DNA of 64,000 nucleotides from JAKZVK01 sp965248255 (GTDB lineage Bacteria; Acidobacteriota; Terriglobia; Bryobacterales; UBA6623): the NCBI GenBank assembly GCA_965248255.1, contig CBDFIW010000004.1, positions 744,001 through 808,000 on the forward strand, read 5' to 3'. The translations under genes and the position numbers were made by a program. How positions within the stretch are numbered: the stretch's first letter is position 1; each line of letters starts with the position of its first letter. The notes beneath the pieces are model-generated. The model ran no database searches and was not told the origin of the DNA. It saw nothing but the letters and a program-made list of their open reading frames with translations. Of this stretch, positions 8,843 through 17,721 are shown piece after piece.

Positions 8843-10168
8843 ATGAGAGCAAGCGCCTTGTCGCGTTTGGTGATTGGATTGTTGATGAGTTTTCCTGCCT
8901 TTGCGCAGGAGGGAGAGGCACAAGTTGATTCGGGTGACAACGCCTGGGTCCTTGTCTGTTCGGCGTTGGTCCTGATGATGACCGGACCGGGCCTGGCCCT
9001 TTTTTATGGCGGTCTGGTTCGGAAGAAGAATCTGCTGGCCACGATGATGCAGTCGTTCATCATGATGGGCGTGATGACCGTGCTGTGGGCGATCGTCGGC
9101 TACAGCTTGGCTTTCGCACCGGGGAATGCCTTTATTGGCGGGCTCGATCACCTGTTCCTGGCCGGAGTCGGCCAAGAGCCACGCGGGACGATTTCTCACC
9201 TGACGTTCATGATCTTCCAGTTGATGTTCGCGATCATCACGCCCGCGCTGATCAGCGGGGCCTTTGCGGAGCGCATGAAGTTCACGGGCATGCTCGTGTT
9301 CATGATTCTGTGGGCATTCGTGGTGTACTTTCCCATGGCTCACATGGTGTGGGGACCCGGCGGCCTGCTCAACGCATTTGACGACGGTGCGATGATCGGT
9401 TGCCTCGATTTCGCCGGTGGCATAGTGGTCCACATCTCGTCGGGGGTTTCGGCTCTGGTGTGCGCGATCTATCTTGGGAAGCGGAAGGGGTATCCTGCAG
9501 ATTCGATGCGGCCCAACAACCTACCGTTGAGCTTTATCGGCGCCTGTCTGCTTTGGGTGGGGTGGTTTGGGTTCAACGCCGGCAGCGCCCTCGAAGCGTC
9601 GGGCATCGCCGCTTCGGCGTTCGTCGCCACCCATTTGGCGGCCGCGGCGGCGATGCTTGGTTGGCTCCTCGCGGAGTGGCTGCGCGACGGCAAGCCGAGC
9701 ATTCTTGGCGGGATCACGGGTGCGGTTGCCGGTCTCGCCACAATTACGCCCGGGGCTGGATTCGTTTCTCCGATGGCCGCCTTGATCATCGGGTTCCTGG
9801 CCGGGCTGATCTGCTACTGGGCGGTCGCCATTCTCAAGTCCAAGATGGGCTACGACGATTCGCTCGACGCCTTCGGTGTTCACGGCCTCGGCGGCAGCGT
9901 TGGCGTCATCCTGACGGGCGTCTTCGCTACGGTTGCGGTGAACGACGGTTTCGACGGAGCCCCGATGGGCTTGGTCGACGGGAACACCGGGCAGTTTGTG
10001 AACAACATCCTGGGCGTGCTCATCACCTGGGTGCTGGCTGCGGTGGCCACCTTGATCATCTTGAAGATCGTTGACGTGACAGTCGGCCTGCGCGTCGATG
10101 AGGCGGATGAAGTCACAGGCCTCGACTTGACGCAGCACGGAGAAGAGCCTTACGGCAGCGAGGCTTGA
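8843..10168 (+). CDS. amtB: ammonium transporter Amt
   Basis: A 441-residue inner-membrane ammonium channel of the Amt/Mep/Rh family. The start is ATG 8843, preceded by GAGGAGAG; the frame is open further upstream, but without similarity. Residues 1-21 form a cleavable signal peptide (ending AFA), as in other AmtB proteins. Eleven membrane helices follow. The two pore histidines are recognisable in VVHISSGVSAL and FGVHGLGG. The C-terminal tail carries the regulatory segment DVTVGLRVDEADEVTGLDL. It is followed after 15 bp by the PII gene, so the two form the classical ammonium uptake and sensing operon. Confidence 0.97.
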   Translation: MRASALSRLVIGLLMSFPAFAQEGEAQVDSGDNAWVLVCSALVLMMTGPGLALFYGGLVRKKNLLATMMQSFIMMGVMTVLWAIVGYSLAFAPGNAFIGGLDHLFLAGVGQEPRGTISHLTFMIFQLMFAIITPALISGAFAERMKFTGMLVFMILWAFVVYFPMAHMVWGPGGLLNAFDDGAMIGCLDFAGGIVVHISSGVSALVCAIYLGKRKGYPADSMRPNNLPLSFIGACLLWVGWFGFNAGSALEASGIAASAFVATHLAAAAAMLGWLLAEWLRDGKPSILGGITGAVAGLATITPGAGFVSPMAALIIGFLAGLICYWAVAILKSKMGYDDSLDAFGVHGLGGSVGVILTGVFATVAVNDGFDGAPMGLVDGNTGQFVNNILGVLITWVLAAVATLIILKIVDVTVGLRVDEADEVTGLDLTQHGEEPYGSEA

Positions 10169-10183
10169 TACAAGGAGAAGGAC

Positions 10184-10522
10184 ATGAAAAGGATTGAAGC
10201 CATTATTCAACCGCACAAGCTGGAGGATGTCCGAGAGGCCTTAAGGGCAATCGGGGTTGACGGCATGACCATCTACGATGTCAGAGGCCACGGCCGTCAG
10301 AAAGGCCACAAGGAGGTCTATCGCGGCCAGGAGTACGAGGTCGATCTGCTGCCCAAGTCGAAGATCGAGATCGTGATCGCGGACGACCGCGTCGAAGAAA
10401 CCGTCAACGCGCTCATCGAATCCGCCCGCACCGGCAAGATCGGTGATGGCAAGGTTTTCATCTTTCAGATCGAAGAGGCAATTCGCATCCGCAGCAACGA
10501 CAGGGGCGAAGCGGCGCTGTAA
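10184..10522 (+). CDS. glnK: nitrogen regulatory protein PII (GlnK/GlnB)
   Basis: A 112-residue PII signalling protein; trimers sense ATP/ADP and 2-oxoglutarate, and in GlnK plug AmtB when ammonium is plentiful. It starts with the standard MKRIEAIIQPHKLEDVREAL and has a T-loop with Tyr51 (YRGQEYEVD), the uridylylation site. The B-loop TGKIGDGKVF and the C-loop with IRTGE-like residues are present in normal positions. It has its own ribosome binding site (AAGGAGAAG) and lies 15 bp after amtB, which is why GlnK rather than GlnB is preferred. Confidence 0.95.
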   Translation: MKRIEAIIQPHKLEDVREALRAIGVDGMTIYDVRGHGRQKGHKEVYRGQEYEVDLLPKSKIEIVIADDRVEETVNALIESARTGKIGDGKVFIFQIEEAIRIRSNDRGEAAL

Positions 10523-10561
10523 CAGCCCGTGGCGAAACCGAGAGCGATGTTGTTCAACAAT

Positions 10562-10587
10562 GTAGGGGCACGGCATGCCGTGCCCGC
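10562..10587 (+). repeat. palindromic repeat family 1
   Basis: A 26-bp GC-rich palindrome beginning GTAGGGGCACGGCATGCC and ending CCGTGCCCGC. Identical copies lie at 14141-14166 and, inverted, at 31611-31636. It is intergenic, just after glnK, and may act as a transcript-end hairpin. Confidence 0.8.
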
Positions 10588-10642
10588 ATGCTCGGCCTGC
10601 CGCAACACGTAAGGGGTATCGGGCGGGCTCGACAGATGAACC

Positions 10643-11815
10643 TTACGCAAGCGCTTCAATCAGACGATCAACGTCGGCCAGGTTGTTGAAGACGGACGGC
10701 GATACCCTCATCTGCCCATTCTTGCCCGTGCGCACCGAAACGATCACACCCGCCTTCCGAAGTCTTGTGCGTGCGGCGATGGGGTCTTTGAGCCTGAACG
10801 TGACGATCGGGCTCTCGTTGCCTTTCGGTGTGATCGACGGGTAGCCGGCCGCGGGCAGCTCCTTCTGCAGCCGGCCGGTCAAGGGCCGAACGTGCGAGCG
10901 AATGTTCTCAACCCCCAGGCGATGGATGTACCGCAGAGCCTCGTGCTGGCAGACGAATCCCACGTGGTTCGGGGTACTGACTTGATACTGCCTCGCGTCG
11001 GATTGGCCCGATCCCTTGCTGCCGAAGTGCGTGGGCTTCAAGACGCCATCGTGTAACTCTTCGCGCACATAGAGGTAACCGAACCTCCCTCCCATCAGCC
11101 ATTTGTAGGCTGAGCAGGCCAGGAAGTCGACGCCCATCTCCCGCACGTCAATCGGGATGGCGCCGGCGGCCTGGATCACGTCCACGAACACGTACGCCCC
11201 ATGCGCGCGAGCTAGCCGGCTGATCGCCTTGATGTCATGCAGGTAGCCGTTGATGTTCGAGACCAGGGCGAGGGCGATCAGCTTGGTCTTGCCGTCAACG
11301 GCTCGCTCCATGTCGCGCAGGTCGATCTGGAAATCACGGTGCTTCACTAACCTGACATCGAGCCCGCGTTTCTTCCTCATTCGGTAGTTGAAAAGGCTGC
11401 CGCCGTAGTGCAGGTCGTTGGTGACGACGTTGCCTCCGGCGACCTCGATGCCGAGTCCATCGAGCACGAGGTTTTCAGCGATTTGGGTGCTCGGGACGAA
11501 GGCGATCTCGGCGGCCCGGGCTTGGATCAACTCGGCAAACATGCGCCGGACGTTCTCTTGTAACTCCACGTTTTCGAAACGCGTCCGGCCGGAGTCAGGT
11601 CCGTTCGTGAGGTAGCTGAGGTACTGCTGCATCGCTTTCGACGATGCCTTGTTGAGAGGGTGCTCGAGAGCACAGTTGAGATAGGTCTCGCGTTTAGCCC
11701 AGGGGAAGTCCTTGCGGGCAAAGGCAAGGTCCTTCGCTGCGGAAGGATAGGCGGCGGGAAGCGCCGCGGCCGCTGACGCGGCCCCGGTAAGGAAGCGGCG
11801 GCGATTGAGCTTCAT
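10643..11815 (-). CDS. Tat-exported class V aminotransferase / cysteine desulfurase-like enzyme
   Basis: A 390-residue PLP enzyme of fold type I, class V. The start was set at ATG 11815, giving MKLNRRRFLTGAASAAAALP, a twin-arginine signal; an upstream frame extension runs into a dispersed repeat. The PLP-binding lysine lies in SAYKWLMGG and the preceding Asp in YVFVDVIQAAG. The protein lacks a clear cysteine-desulfurase active-site loop, so isopenicillin-N-epimerase-like or kynureninase-like chemistry is equally possible. Export of a PLP enzyme by Tat fits cofactor loading in the cytoplasm. It is monocistronic. Confidence 0.8.
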   Translation of the reverse strand: MKLNRRRFLTGAASAAAALPAAYPSAAKDLAFARKDFPWAKRETYLNCALEHPLNKASSKAMQQYLSYLTNGPDSGRTRFENVELQENVRRMFAELIQARAAEIAFVPSTQIAENLVLDGLGIEVAGGNVVTNDLHYGGSLFNYRMRKKRGLDVRLVKHRDFQIDLRDMERAVDGKTKLIALALVSNINGYLHDIKAISRLARAHGAYVFVDVIQAAGAIPIDVREMGVDFLACSAYKWLMGGRFGYLYVREELHDGVLKPTHFGSKGSGQSDARQYQVSTPNHVGFVCQHEALRYIHRLGVENIRSHVRPLTGRLQKELPAAGYPSITPKGNESPIVTFRLKDPIAARTRLRKAGVIVSVRTGKNGQMRVSPSVFNNLADVDRLIEALA

Positions 11816-11894
11816 CGAAGATCCTCCGCTGCCAGTGTACAGACCGGAAGACCGTGGGGCGAAAGGCCCTGATTCGTCCGTAGCCGATCCGACC

Positions 11895-11957
11895 CCCGGC
11901 AGGGTCAGGAGAAAGTAGCCCACGGCGCAAGCTGTAGGTCACCTCCTCCCTGCCGGG
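11895..11957. repeat. dispersed repeat family 2
   Basis: The segment 11911-11939 (GAAAGTAGCCCACGGCGCAAG and onward) is flanked by CCCCGGCAGGG on the left and CCTGCCGGGGCG on the right. The same modules recur at 46081-46109 and inverted at 46345-46375. It lies between the PLP enzyme and the M1 peptidase. Confidence 0.7.
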
Positions 11958-12020
11958 GCGCAAGACGGTGAAGGCCTTCGTACGGATCTGGACATAGAGG
12001 CCCGCACGGTGTTGAGCGAT

Positions 12021-12068
12021 GGCTCAACGCGGGCTGACGCCCGCGGCTCCGAGTGGCGATCGGGGGCG
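12021..12068 (+). repeat. dispersed repeat family 3
   Basis: GGCTCAACGCGGGCTGACGCCCGCGGCTCCGAGTGGCG-type palindrome, with close relatives at 48031-48066 (inverted), 48151-48190 and 60431-60478. The central stem varies but stays paired (GCGGGC/GCCCGC here, GCAGGC/GCCTGC at 60431), which suggests the hairpin is selected. Confidence 0.7.
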
Positions 12069-12112
12069 TAAGGCGGCAAGGCTGGCGTTGGAGGCTGACG
12101 CTACATCCCAAC

Positions 12113-14041
12113 CTACTTCGCGTAACCGAGCACCTCGTCGATCGTTGCCGAAGCGATCGGGTGATAGCGCGGCCGCGCCTTTTCGTAGATCGCCAGGGCC
12201 CGGCGCTTACCGTCGCCGGTCTTTGCCATTTCGGTGTAGAGCGGCTTCAAGAACTTGCGCCGGCCCACGGACGTGAGGAACGCTTCGAGGCGCGGATACG
12301 CAGGCTCGTAGCCATTTCGAACCGCCATCAAGAGCCATTGGTGAAGGATCTCGGCGTTCCCGGTCTCCGTCAGCGAGAACGCTGCGTCCAGTTCCGCGAG
12401 TCTCGGGGACTCGACGCTCTCCCCAAGCGAGCGCAGGAAGTGAAGCCACTGCTGCGTCGCCCAGTCCTCTGTGGGTAGGTCCGTGGCCGCGACTTCGCCC
12501 CTGAGCCATTGCCGCGCCTGTCCCTCGACCTTGTCAAGCGCATCTGACACCGGACGCGCCGCTCCCTCGGGCAGGCCCGGCTCCAAAAACCAGTCCTCGA
12601 TCGCGACCTGCTCGGCCACGTGCGGGTTCGGCTGCAACAAGTACTGATCGAGATAGTCGAGAAAGTCCGCCGTCGTGACGCTCTGAAATGAAAAGTGGTC
12701 GAAGTAGCTGCGCAGGAACGTGTCGAAGCGGTCGCGACCGACGGCCTCCTCGAGTGTCCGCAAGAACAACATCCCCTTGACGTAAGGGACCAATGTGAAG
12801 CCGTCGTCCGGGTCGCGGCCGTCGAGGTCAACGTGAAGAATCTGATCTCGCGGCTCGAGGCCCGACATCTCCTCTTCGAGCTCGTGGACTTCCAGCGCGC
12901 CTTCCATGTCGCCGCGCTCGCGGCCGAACACGCGCTCCTGAATCCTTCGCTCGAGGTAGGCCGTGAATCCCTCGTTCAACCAGAAGTCGCGCCACGTGGC
13001 GTTCGTGACGAGGTTACCTGACCAGGAGTGCGCCAACTCGTGAGCCACGAGCGAAACCAGGCTCTTGTCGCCCGCCAGGATTGTCGGCGTGGCGAACGTG
13101 AGCCGGGGATTCTCCATGCCGCCGAAGGGAAAGCTCGGCGGCAGCACGAGGATGTCGTAGCGCTGCCATTGGTAGGGGCCGTAGAGCTTCTCGACCGCCT
13201 GCATCATGTCTTCGGTGTCTTCGAACTCGCGGGCGGCTTGCTTCACCACCAAGGGCTCGGCGAAAACACCGGTTCGCTCACTCATCGCCTCGAACGCCAA
13301 GTCGCCCACCGCCAGGGCAATGAGGTATGACGGGATCGGTTGGGGCATCTGAAAATGGTACGTTCCTGGTGTGGAGGCCTCTGAGGGCTGCAGGGCTTCC
13401 ATCTCGGCGCTCATCACGGCAAGCAGGTCGTTCGGCGTGCGAACCGTAGCCTCATAGGTCACGCGAACGCCGGGCGTATCCTGCAGAGGAATCCAGCTTC
13501 GCGCGTGAATCGCCTGCGACTGGGTGTAGAGGAAAGGATGCTCGCCGCCGGCCGTCTGAGACGGTTCCAGCCATTGCAGGCCGGAAGCATCCGGCCCCGT
13601 GGCGTAGAAGATTTTGACTCGCGTGGTTTCCTCGGCAAGCGTAACCCTCAGGGGCGCGCCTAAAGCGGGATCACGTTCGCCCACTACGAAGTCGGCGTGC
13701 GCAAAGGCTCCGGAATCGTCGCCGGCCTCGACCCGTTCGATCACCAGGTCACGAGTGTCGAGCACCAGCTCGCGCACGGCAGGCTCGTCCTTCCGGAGCG
13801 CGAGAGTCGCGGACCCCCGTAACGACTTCTGGTCGAAATCAACGTCCAGGTCAAGCTCGACCCGTGTGACCCGGACCTGTTCGGGATTCGAGTAGGAATG
13901 GGCGTCCTTGTGCACGTTGGGGATCGTCGGGATGGCGGTCTGCATTTCAGGTGAGGAACAGGCGGTGAAGCAAACTAGGACCGTGGGCAGAACCCAAAGA
14001 GCCGCGGGCCGAGGAGCGTACCGGGTTGTGGCAAGCAACAC
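12113..14041 (-). CDS. M1 family zinc aminopeptidase, lipoprotein
   Basis: A 642-residue metallopeptidase of the leukotriene-A4-hydrolase type, removing N-terminal residues from peptides outside the cytoplasm. The N-terminus is a lipoprotein signal (VLVCFTACSSPE). The substrate-anchoring motif is GGMENPRLTF and the zinc site is HELAHSW with the downstream Glu in WLNEGFTAYLE. A C-terminal armadillo-like helical domain (about residues 490-642) is that of LTA4 hydrolases. The start is GTG at 14041 or TTG three bases on. The gene is monocistronic, followed by repeat family 3. Confidence 0.93.
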   Translation of the reverse strand: MLLATTRYAPRPAALWVLPTVLVCFTACSSPEMQTAIPTIPNVHKDAHSYSNPEQVRVTRVELDLDVDFDQKSLRGSATLALRKDEPAVRELVLDTRDLVIERVEAGDDSGAFAHADFVVGERDPALGAPLRVTLAEETTRVKIFYATGPDASGLQWLEPSQTAGGEHPFLYTQSQAIHARSWIPLQDTPGVRVTYEATVRTPNDLLAVMSAEMEALQPSEASTPGTYHFQMPQPIPSYLIALAVGDLAFEAMSERTGVFAEPLVVKQAAREFEDTEDMMQAVEKLYGPYQWQRYDILVLPPSFPFGGMENPRLTFATPTILAGDKSLVSLVAHELAHSWSGNLVTNATWRDFWLNEGFTAYLERRIQERVFGRERGDMEGALEVHELEEEMSGLEPRDQILHVDLDGRDPDDGFTLVPYVKGMLFLRTLEEAVGRDRFDTFLRSYFDHFSFQSVTTADFLDYLDQYLLQPNPHVAEQVAIEDWFLEPGLPEGAARPVSDALDKVEGQARQWLRGEVAATDLPTEDWATQQWLHFLRSLGESVESPRLAELDAAFSLTETGNAEILHQWLLMAVRNGYEPAYPRLEAFLTSVGRRKFLKPLYTEMAKTGDGKRRALAIYEKARPRYHPIASATIDEVLGYAK

Positions 14042-14086
14042 GCTTCCATGATAGCCGTCAGGCTGGGCCGGCCGGGGTCGTGGCGG

Positions 14087-15011
14087 TTAGGCAAGTCCTC
14101 GGTTCAGCAGGCCAATGGACGGTTGCGTTTCGGTTTGCATGTAGGGGCACGGCATGCCGTGCCCGCGCCGTTGAGCAGCGAAACCGGTCTTCACACAGAC
14201 TTCGGACGCTTGCGCCACCGCGTCTCCGACTTGTCGGTCCCGGGTCGAACACTTCACTTGGGCCGTGCCCTTCAAGTATGGCTGCCTCTCCGCCGCGGGG
14301 AAGCGTTCGATCGCGTAGCGCAACATGGTGCGGGGCATGTGCCGATAGTATTGCTTCAGGAACGCCTTCTCGACCTGCACGTCCCGCTTGCCGACCTCAC
14401 GAAGCATCCACCCCACCGCCTTGTGAATCAGGTCTTCCTTGTCGTTGAGAAGCTGTTCCGCAATATGAAGCGTATCGTCGAAGTCGTCGCGGCGGATGAA
14501 ATGATACGTAGCGAGGATGGCGATTCGACGCTCCCAAGATCTCTCGATCTCGCGAGCTGATAGAGAATCGACCGATCCTTGTCGGCCAAGTAGGCGCCGA
14601 CGATGTGGGGTGCGGAGCCGTCAACGAGGTCCCAGTTGTTCACGCCGCGCCGGTGACGCATATAGAAGTCGTAGATTCGTTTCTGCTGCGGCGGGCGCCC
14701 CTTGCTGACCGCGCGACGAGCACCAGCAGAGCCAGCAGGTGCTCCTCGTGAACCGTAGACCTGACGAGTTCGCGGACGTCTCGCAACGGAAGGTCCGCGC
14801 AGTTCCGTGCCAGACGGCGGATGTCCGGGACGGTGACCCCAAGGAAGCGGTCGCCCTCGGCGTACTCGCCCGGGCCGGTCTTGAAGAAACGCTTCGAATG
14901 CTCCGCCCGCTCTGCATTGCCCAGCGCCCGCAGCCTCTTCCTGACGTCTGCCAAGGCGCCGCCGGTGGAAGTCTTCGGTCGCGCGGGCCTTGTTGAAGAG
15001 CGTTTTGCCAT
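14087..15011 (-). pseudogene. DNA alkylation repair enzyme (AlkD-like), two frameshifts
   Basis: HEAT-repeat DNA glycosylase of the AlkD family, which removes alkylated purines. The ATG at 15011 begins MAKRSSTRPARPK, followed by DVRKRLRALGNAERAEHSKR, typical of the family. The frame breaks near 14708 and again near 14535; adding one base at each point restores a continuous protein through RIYDFYMRHRRGVNNWDLVD, ERRIAILATYHFIRRDDFDD and VGWMLREVGKRDVQVEKAFL. The family normally ends about at PYLKG; here the frame runs on through a family-1 repeat to 14087, so the original stop is also lost. Three defects favour real decay over sequencing error. Confidence 0.85.
14141..14166 (+). repeat. palindromic repeat family 1
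   Basis: Identical over 26 bp to the copy at 10562-10587. It sits at the 3' end of the broken alkylation-repair gene, whose frame reads through it. Confidence 0.8.
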
Positions 15012-15067
15012 GTGGCGGAGGAGCGTTCGGTGTTGAAAAGCGTTGCGGTGACGCCGCGGCCCCATCC

Positions 15068-15547
15068 TCAACCTACAGGCTTCGGTTGGAACAATCTGCT
15101 GCTCCAGATACTCAAGAGCCACAACGCAACCCACGCAATCCACATGAGAAACAAGCTTTGAATCAGGCTGTACTCCGCCACTGACTCGAACGGTCTGGCC
15201 ACAAAGTACAAGACGAGGGCTGTACTAGAAGAGAACGGGTTAACGATACACCACAGCCTGAAGGGAGTAGCGAGGCGCCTTCGACGACCAAGAATCATTG
15301 CTGTCACCATGTAGACAATTGCAAGCGAGATCAGTTGTCCAGAAGCCGAGGCGACCCAGCCGCGCACGTCCGTATAGTCGTGACCGAACCAAGCATTAGG
15401 GGCTATCAACCTAACGACTTGGTGGCCCAAAGATCCCGCCAACAGAAGGCCAACAGAGGCCACAGCAAAGCCAAGAAGGACTGTTAATCCCACTTCCGTT
15501 GCTCCCGCAAGCGTCCTCCTAATCCACTCTGGGCTGTCACTCCTCAT
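15068..15547 (-). CDS. four-helix membrane protein of unknown function
   Basis: A 159-residue protein with four hydrophobic helices (about 18-38, 68-88, 98-115 and 128-150) separated by short charged loops. No family was recognised. It lies 56 bp upstream of the broken alkylation-repair gene on the same strand and could have been co-transcribed with it. GC content looks slightly lower than that of its neighbours, which may mean it was acquired. The steady alternation of helices and loops and the absence of a competing ORF support a real gene. Confidence 0.6.
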   Translation of the reverse strand: MRSDSPEWIRRTLAGATEVGLTVLLGFAVASVGLLLAGSLGHQVVRLIAPNAWFGHDYTDVRGWVASASGQLISLAIVYMVTAMILGRRRRLATPFRLWCIVNPFSSSTALVLYFVARPFESVAEYSLIQSLFLMWIAWVALWLLSIWSSRLFQPKPVG

Positions 15548-15694
15548 TCTTCCGTCGCTTTTCCTGTTCGAATTCCAGTTGCTCCTCTTTGGTGTTGAAG
15601 CGCTGTCTAACAGCCGTTGCCTAATCAGGTGTAAACTTCAGGTCCGGATCAGTAAGGAGTTGTCAGCCGCGCTTCCGCCATGGGCCACTATGCC

Positions 15695-16870
15695 TCAGCG
15701 CGCCGGGTCTTTGCTGACGTCGCTGTCCGGCTGCGGACGCGAGAAGTCTCGCCACCAGCTCACGGCGCAGTTCGGACGTCGTTTGCGGAACTTCTCCACG
15801 GCCTGTAGGGTTACCGCGGTTCCGCCAATGCGCAGTGCCTTGAGGTGCTCGAGGCTTGCGAGCTGGCGTAGTCCGTCGTCCGTCACGCGGGTGCCCGACA
15901 GGTGGAGGCTCTCCAGTTGTTCGAGCGCTAGCAGCACCGGTATCGCCTTGTCGTCCACTTGGGGGGCATACTCCAGGCTGAGGTGGCGGAGTTGAGGCAG
16001 CTCGCGCAGTACGCCCAGGGCTGCGCTGGTCAGGGGGGTACGGTTCAGCTCGAGAGTCCGAAGCTCAACCAGGCCCGCGATGTTCGGCAGCGACTTCAGC
16101 TCTTGCCTGAGGGCGAGCTTGTGCCCCGGACGGTCGAGGCCGCGGTCGGCGATGTTAGCTCCGTTGAGCTTGAGTACTTCCAGCCGGGTCAACTCTCCAA
16201 GTCTCCTCATGTTGCTGTCGTTCAAGGCGATGCCCCATAGCCCGGAGTCCACGCGCTGTATCCCGCCCACATCGAGATGCTTGAGCACGGGCAGCAACTT
16301 CAATAGCGACAGGGCCGGCCCGAGAATCCGGTTGCCGCCAATGGCGAGCTTCTCCAGGTGAGGCAGCGAGGCCAGGTGCTCGAAGCCGGTGTCCGTAACT
16401 TCTGTGAAGGCAAGGTCGAGTGAGCGGAGGTTCTCGAGACTCGCGACGTGATCGAAGACTCGGCTCGTCACCTTGGTGCCGCGAAGGTTCAGGTGCTCGA
16501 GCTGCGCCCAGTCTCTGAGGTGAGCGATCCCGCTGTCGGAGACGTATTCGGCGTAGTAGAGATTCAGCTCGAATACCTGGCGAAGCTCACGTAGATGTTC
16601 CAACCCGACACCGGTGATCTGGGTGTGGGAGAGGTCGAGTTTGCGGAGTTTGCTGTAGCGTCCCAGCGTGGCCATGTCGGCATCGGTGACCCACGTGGAG
16701 GTGAGATCGACGCCGACCACTTCGCCGGTGGAGCCCTTTTCGATGGCTCCCCCTTGGGCATGAGTCCAAGCGGCGATTCCCGGCGGGTCCGCCGCGGTCC
16801 CAGGTTGAGTCGCAAAGAAGAAAGCGATCAGCCACACGCCAAGCGCCCACCTTGACTGTAAAGGGGCCAC
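15695..16870 (-). CDS. exported leucine-rich repeat protein
   Basis: About 391 residues with some eleven leucine-rich repeats of the LRR type LxxLxLxxTxItDxGLxHL (for example LRKLDLSHTQITGVGLEHL), as in many planctomycete and acidobacterial proteins. The start is uncertain: the frame is open to 17035 but that part runs through a 108-bp inverted-repeat element, so the GTG at 16870, just after the element, is preferred; it gives a signal peptide (WALGVWLIAFFFATQPGTAA). It probably binds proteins outside the cytoplasm. The element insertion may have replaced the original promoter or start. Confidence 0.78.
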   Translation of the reverse strand: MAPLQSRWALGVWLIAFFFATQPGTAADPPGIAAWTHAQGGAIEKGSTGEVVGVDLTSTWVTDADMATLGRYSKLRKLDLSHTQITGVGLEHLRELRQVFELNLYYAEYVSDSGIAHLRDWAQLEHLNLRGTKVTSRVFDHVASLENLRSLDLAFTEVTDTGFEHLASLPHLEKLAIGGNRILGPALSLLKLLPVLKHLDVGGIQRVDSGLWGIALNDSNMRRLGELTRLEVLKLNGANIADRGLDRPGHKLALRQELKSLPNIAGLVELRTLELNRTPLTSAALGVLRELPQLRHLSLEYAPQVDDKAIPVLLALEQLESLHLSGTRVTDDGLRQLASLEHLKALRIGGTAVTLQAVEKFRKRRPNCAVSWWRDFSRPQPDSDVSKDPAR

Positions 16871-16878
16871 AGTGGTTA

Positions 16879-16986
16879 GGGGCTGTGAAAAAATGGGGAC
16901 AGTCCGCTTCGCGCCGCTCGTCAGGATTGACAACAAAGAGGTTATGTGGGTGGCGCTCGGTACAGCCCCCATCTTTTCACAGCCCC
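16879..16986. repeat. 108-bp miniature inverted-repeat element
   Basis: Terminal arms GGGGCTGTGAAAAAATGGGG (16879 onward) and, inverted, a 25-bp arm ending TTTTCACAGCCCC at 16962-16986 match at about 21 of 25 positions. The 58 bp between them have no gene. Size and arms fit a non-autonomous MITE or REP-type element. It lies between the LRR gene and the 3' end of the aldo/keto reductase. Confidence 0.7.
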
Positions 16987-17721
16987 GGCCGCGCGCCCGC
17001 GCTTTCACAAGCGCCGCTCGGTTACTCACGTGCACGCTGCCGCCAGGTCTTCTAATTGATCGATTCGCTTGACGCCCGCAACCACCGACGTCACACCAGG
17101 ACGGTCCAGTAGCCAGCGGACGGCGTAACGGCTCGGAGATAGTCCGGCTTGTGTGGTTTCCTGTTCGAAGCGTTCGAGCCGGCCATGCTCTTCATCATCC
17201 GGCGGATTTAGCCACTTCGACTCGCCAGCGCGTGAACCCTCCGGCGGCGGACCGCCGGGCCGGTACTTCCCAGTCAGGAGTCCTCCTCCGAGCGGCCGGT
17301 ACGGGGTAACGGCAATGTCCAGTTCGCGGCAAAGGGGCAGGTGCTCGTCTTCCACACTGCGGTCGAGCCAACTGTATGGCGGCTGGCTGATCACCGGCTT
17401 TGGACAGGAATTCTCCTCACAGATACGAATCATCTCCCGCACTTGGGCAGGCTCGAAGTTCGAGAAGCCCCAGTAGCGGATCTTTCCCGCCTGAACCAAG
17501 CCGGCCATGACCTCGATCGACGTCTCGAGCGGTGTGTCGGGATCGGGCCGGTGCAACAGATAGAAGTCGACGTAGTCGGTCTGAAGCCGCTGAAGACTGG
17601 CTTCGATCTGCCGCATAAGGTGTGCCTTGCCGAGCCCTGTATCGTCTTTCTCGGGCCCGACCGGGTTCCCCGCTTTGGTCGTCACGACCGCGTCCTGGCG
17701 TCGTCCCTTCAACGCCTCACC

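Noticed and set aside
9521..10216. 231-residue open frame on the minus strand
   Set aside because: Antisense to amtB; low-complexity Arg/Gln-rich translation.
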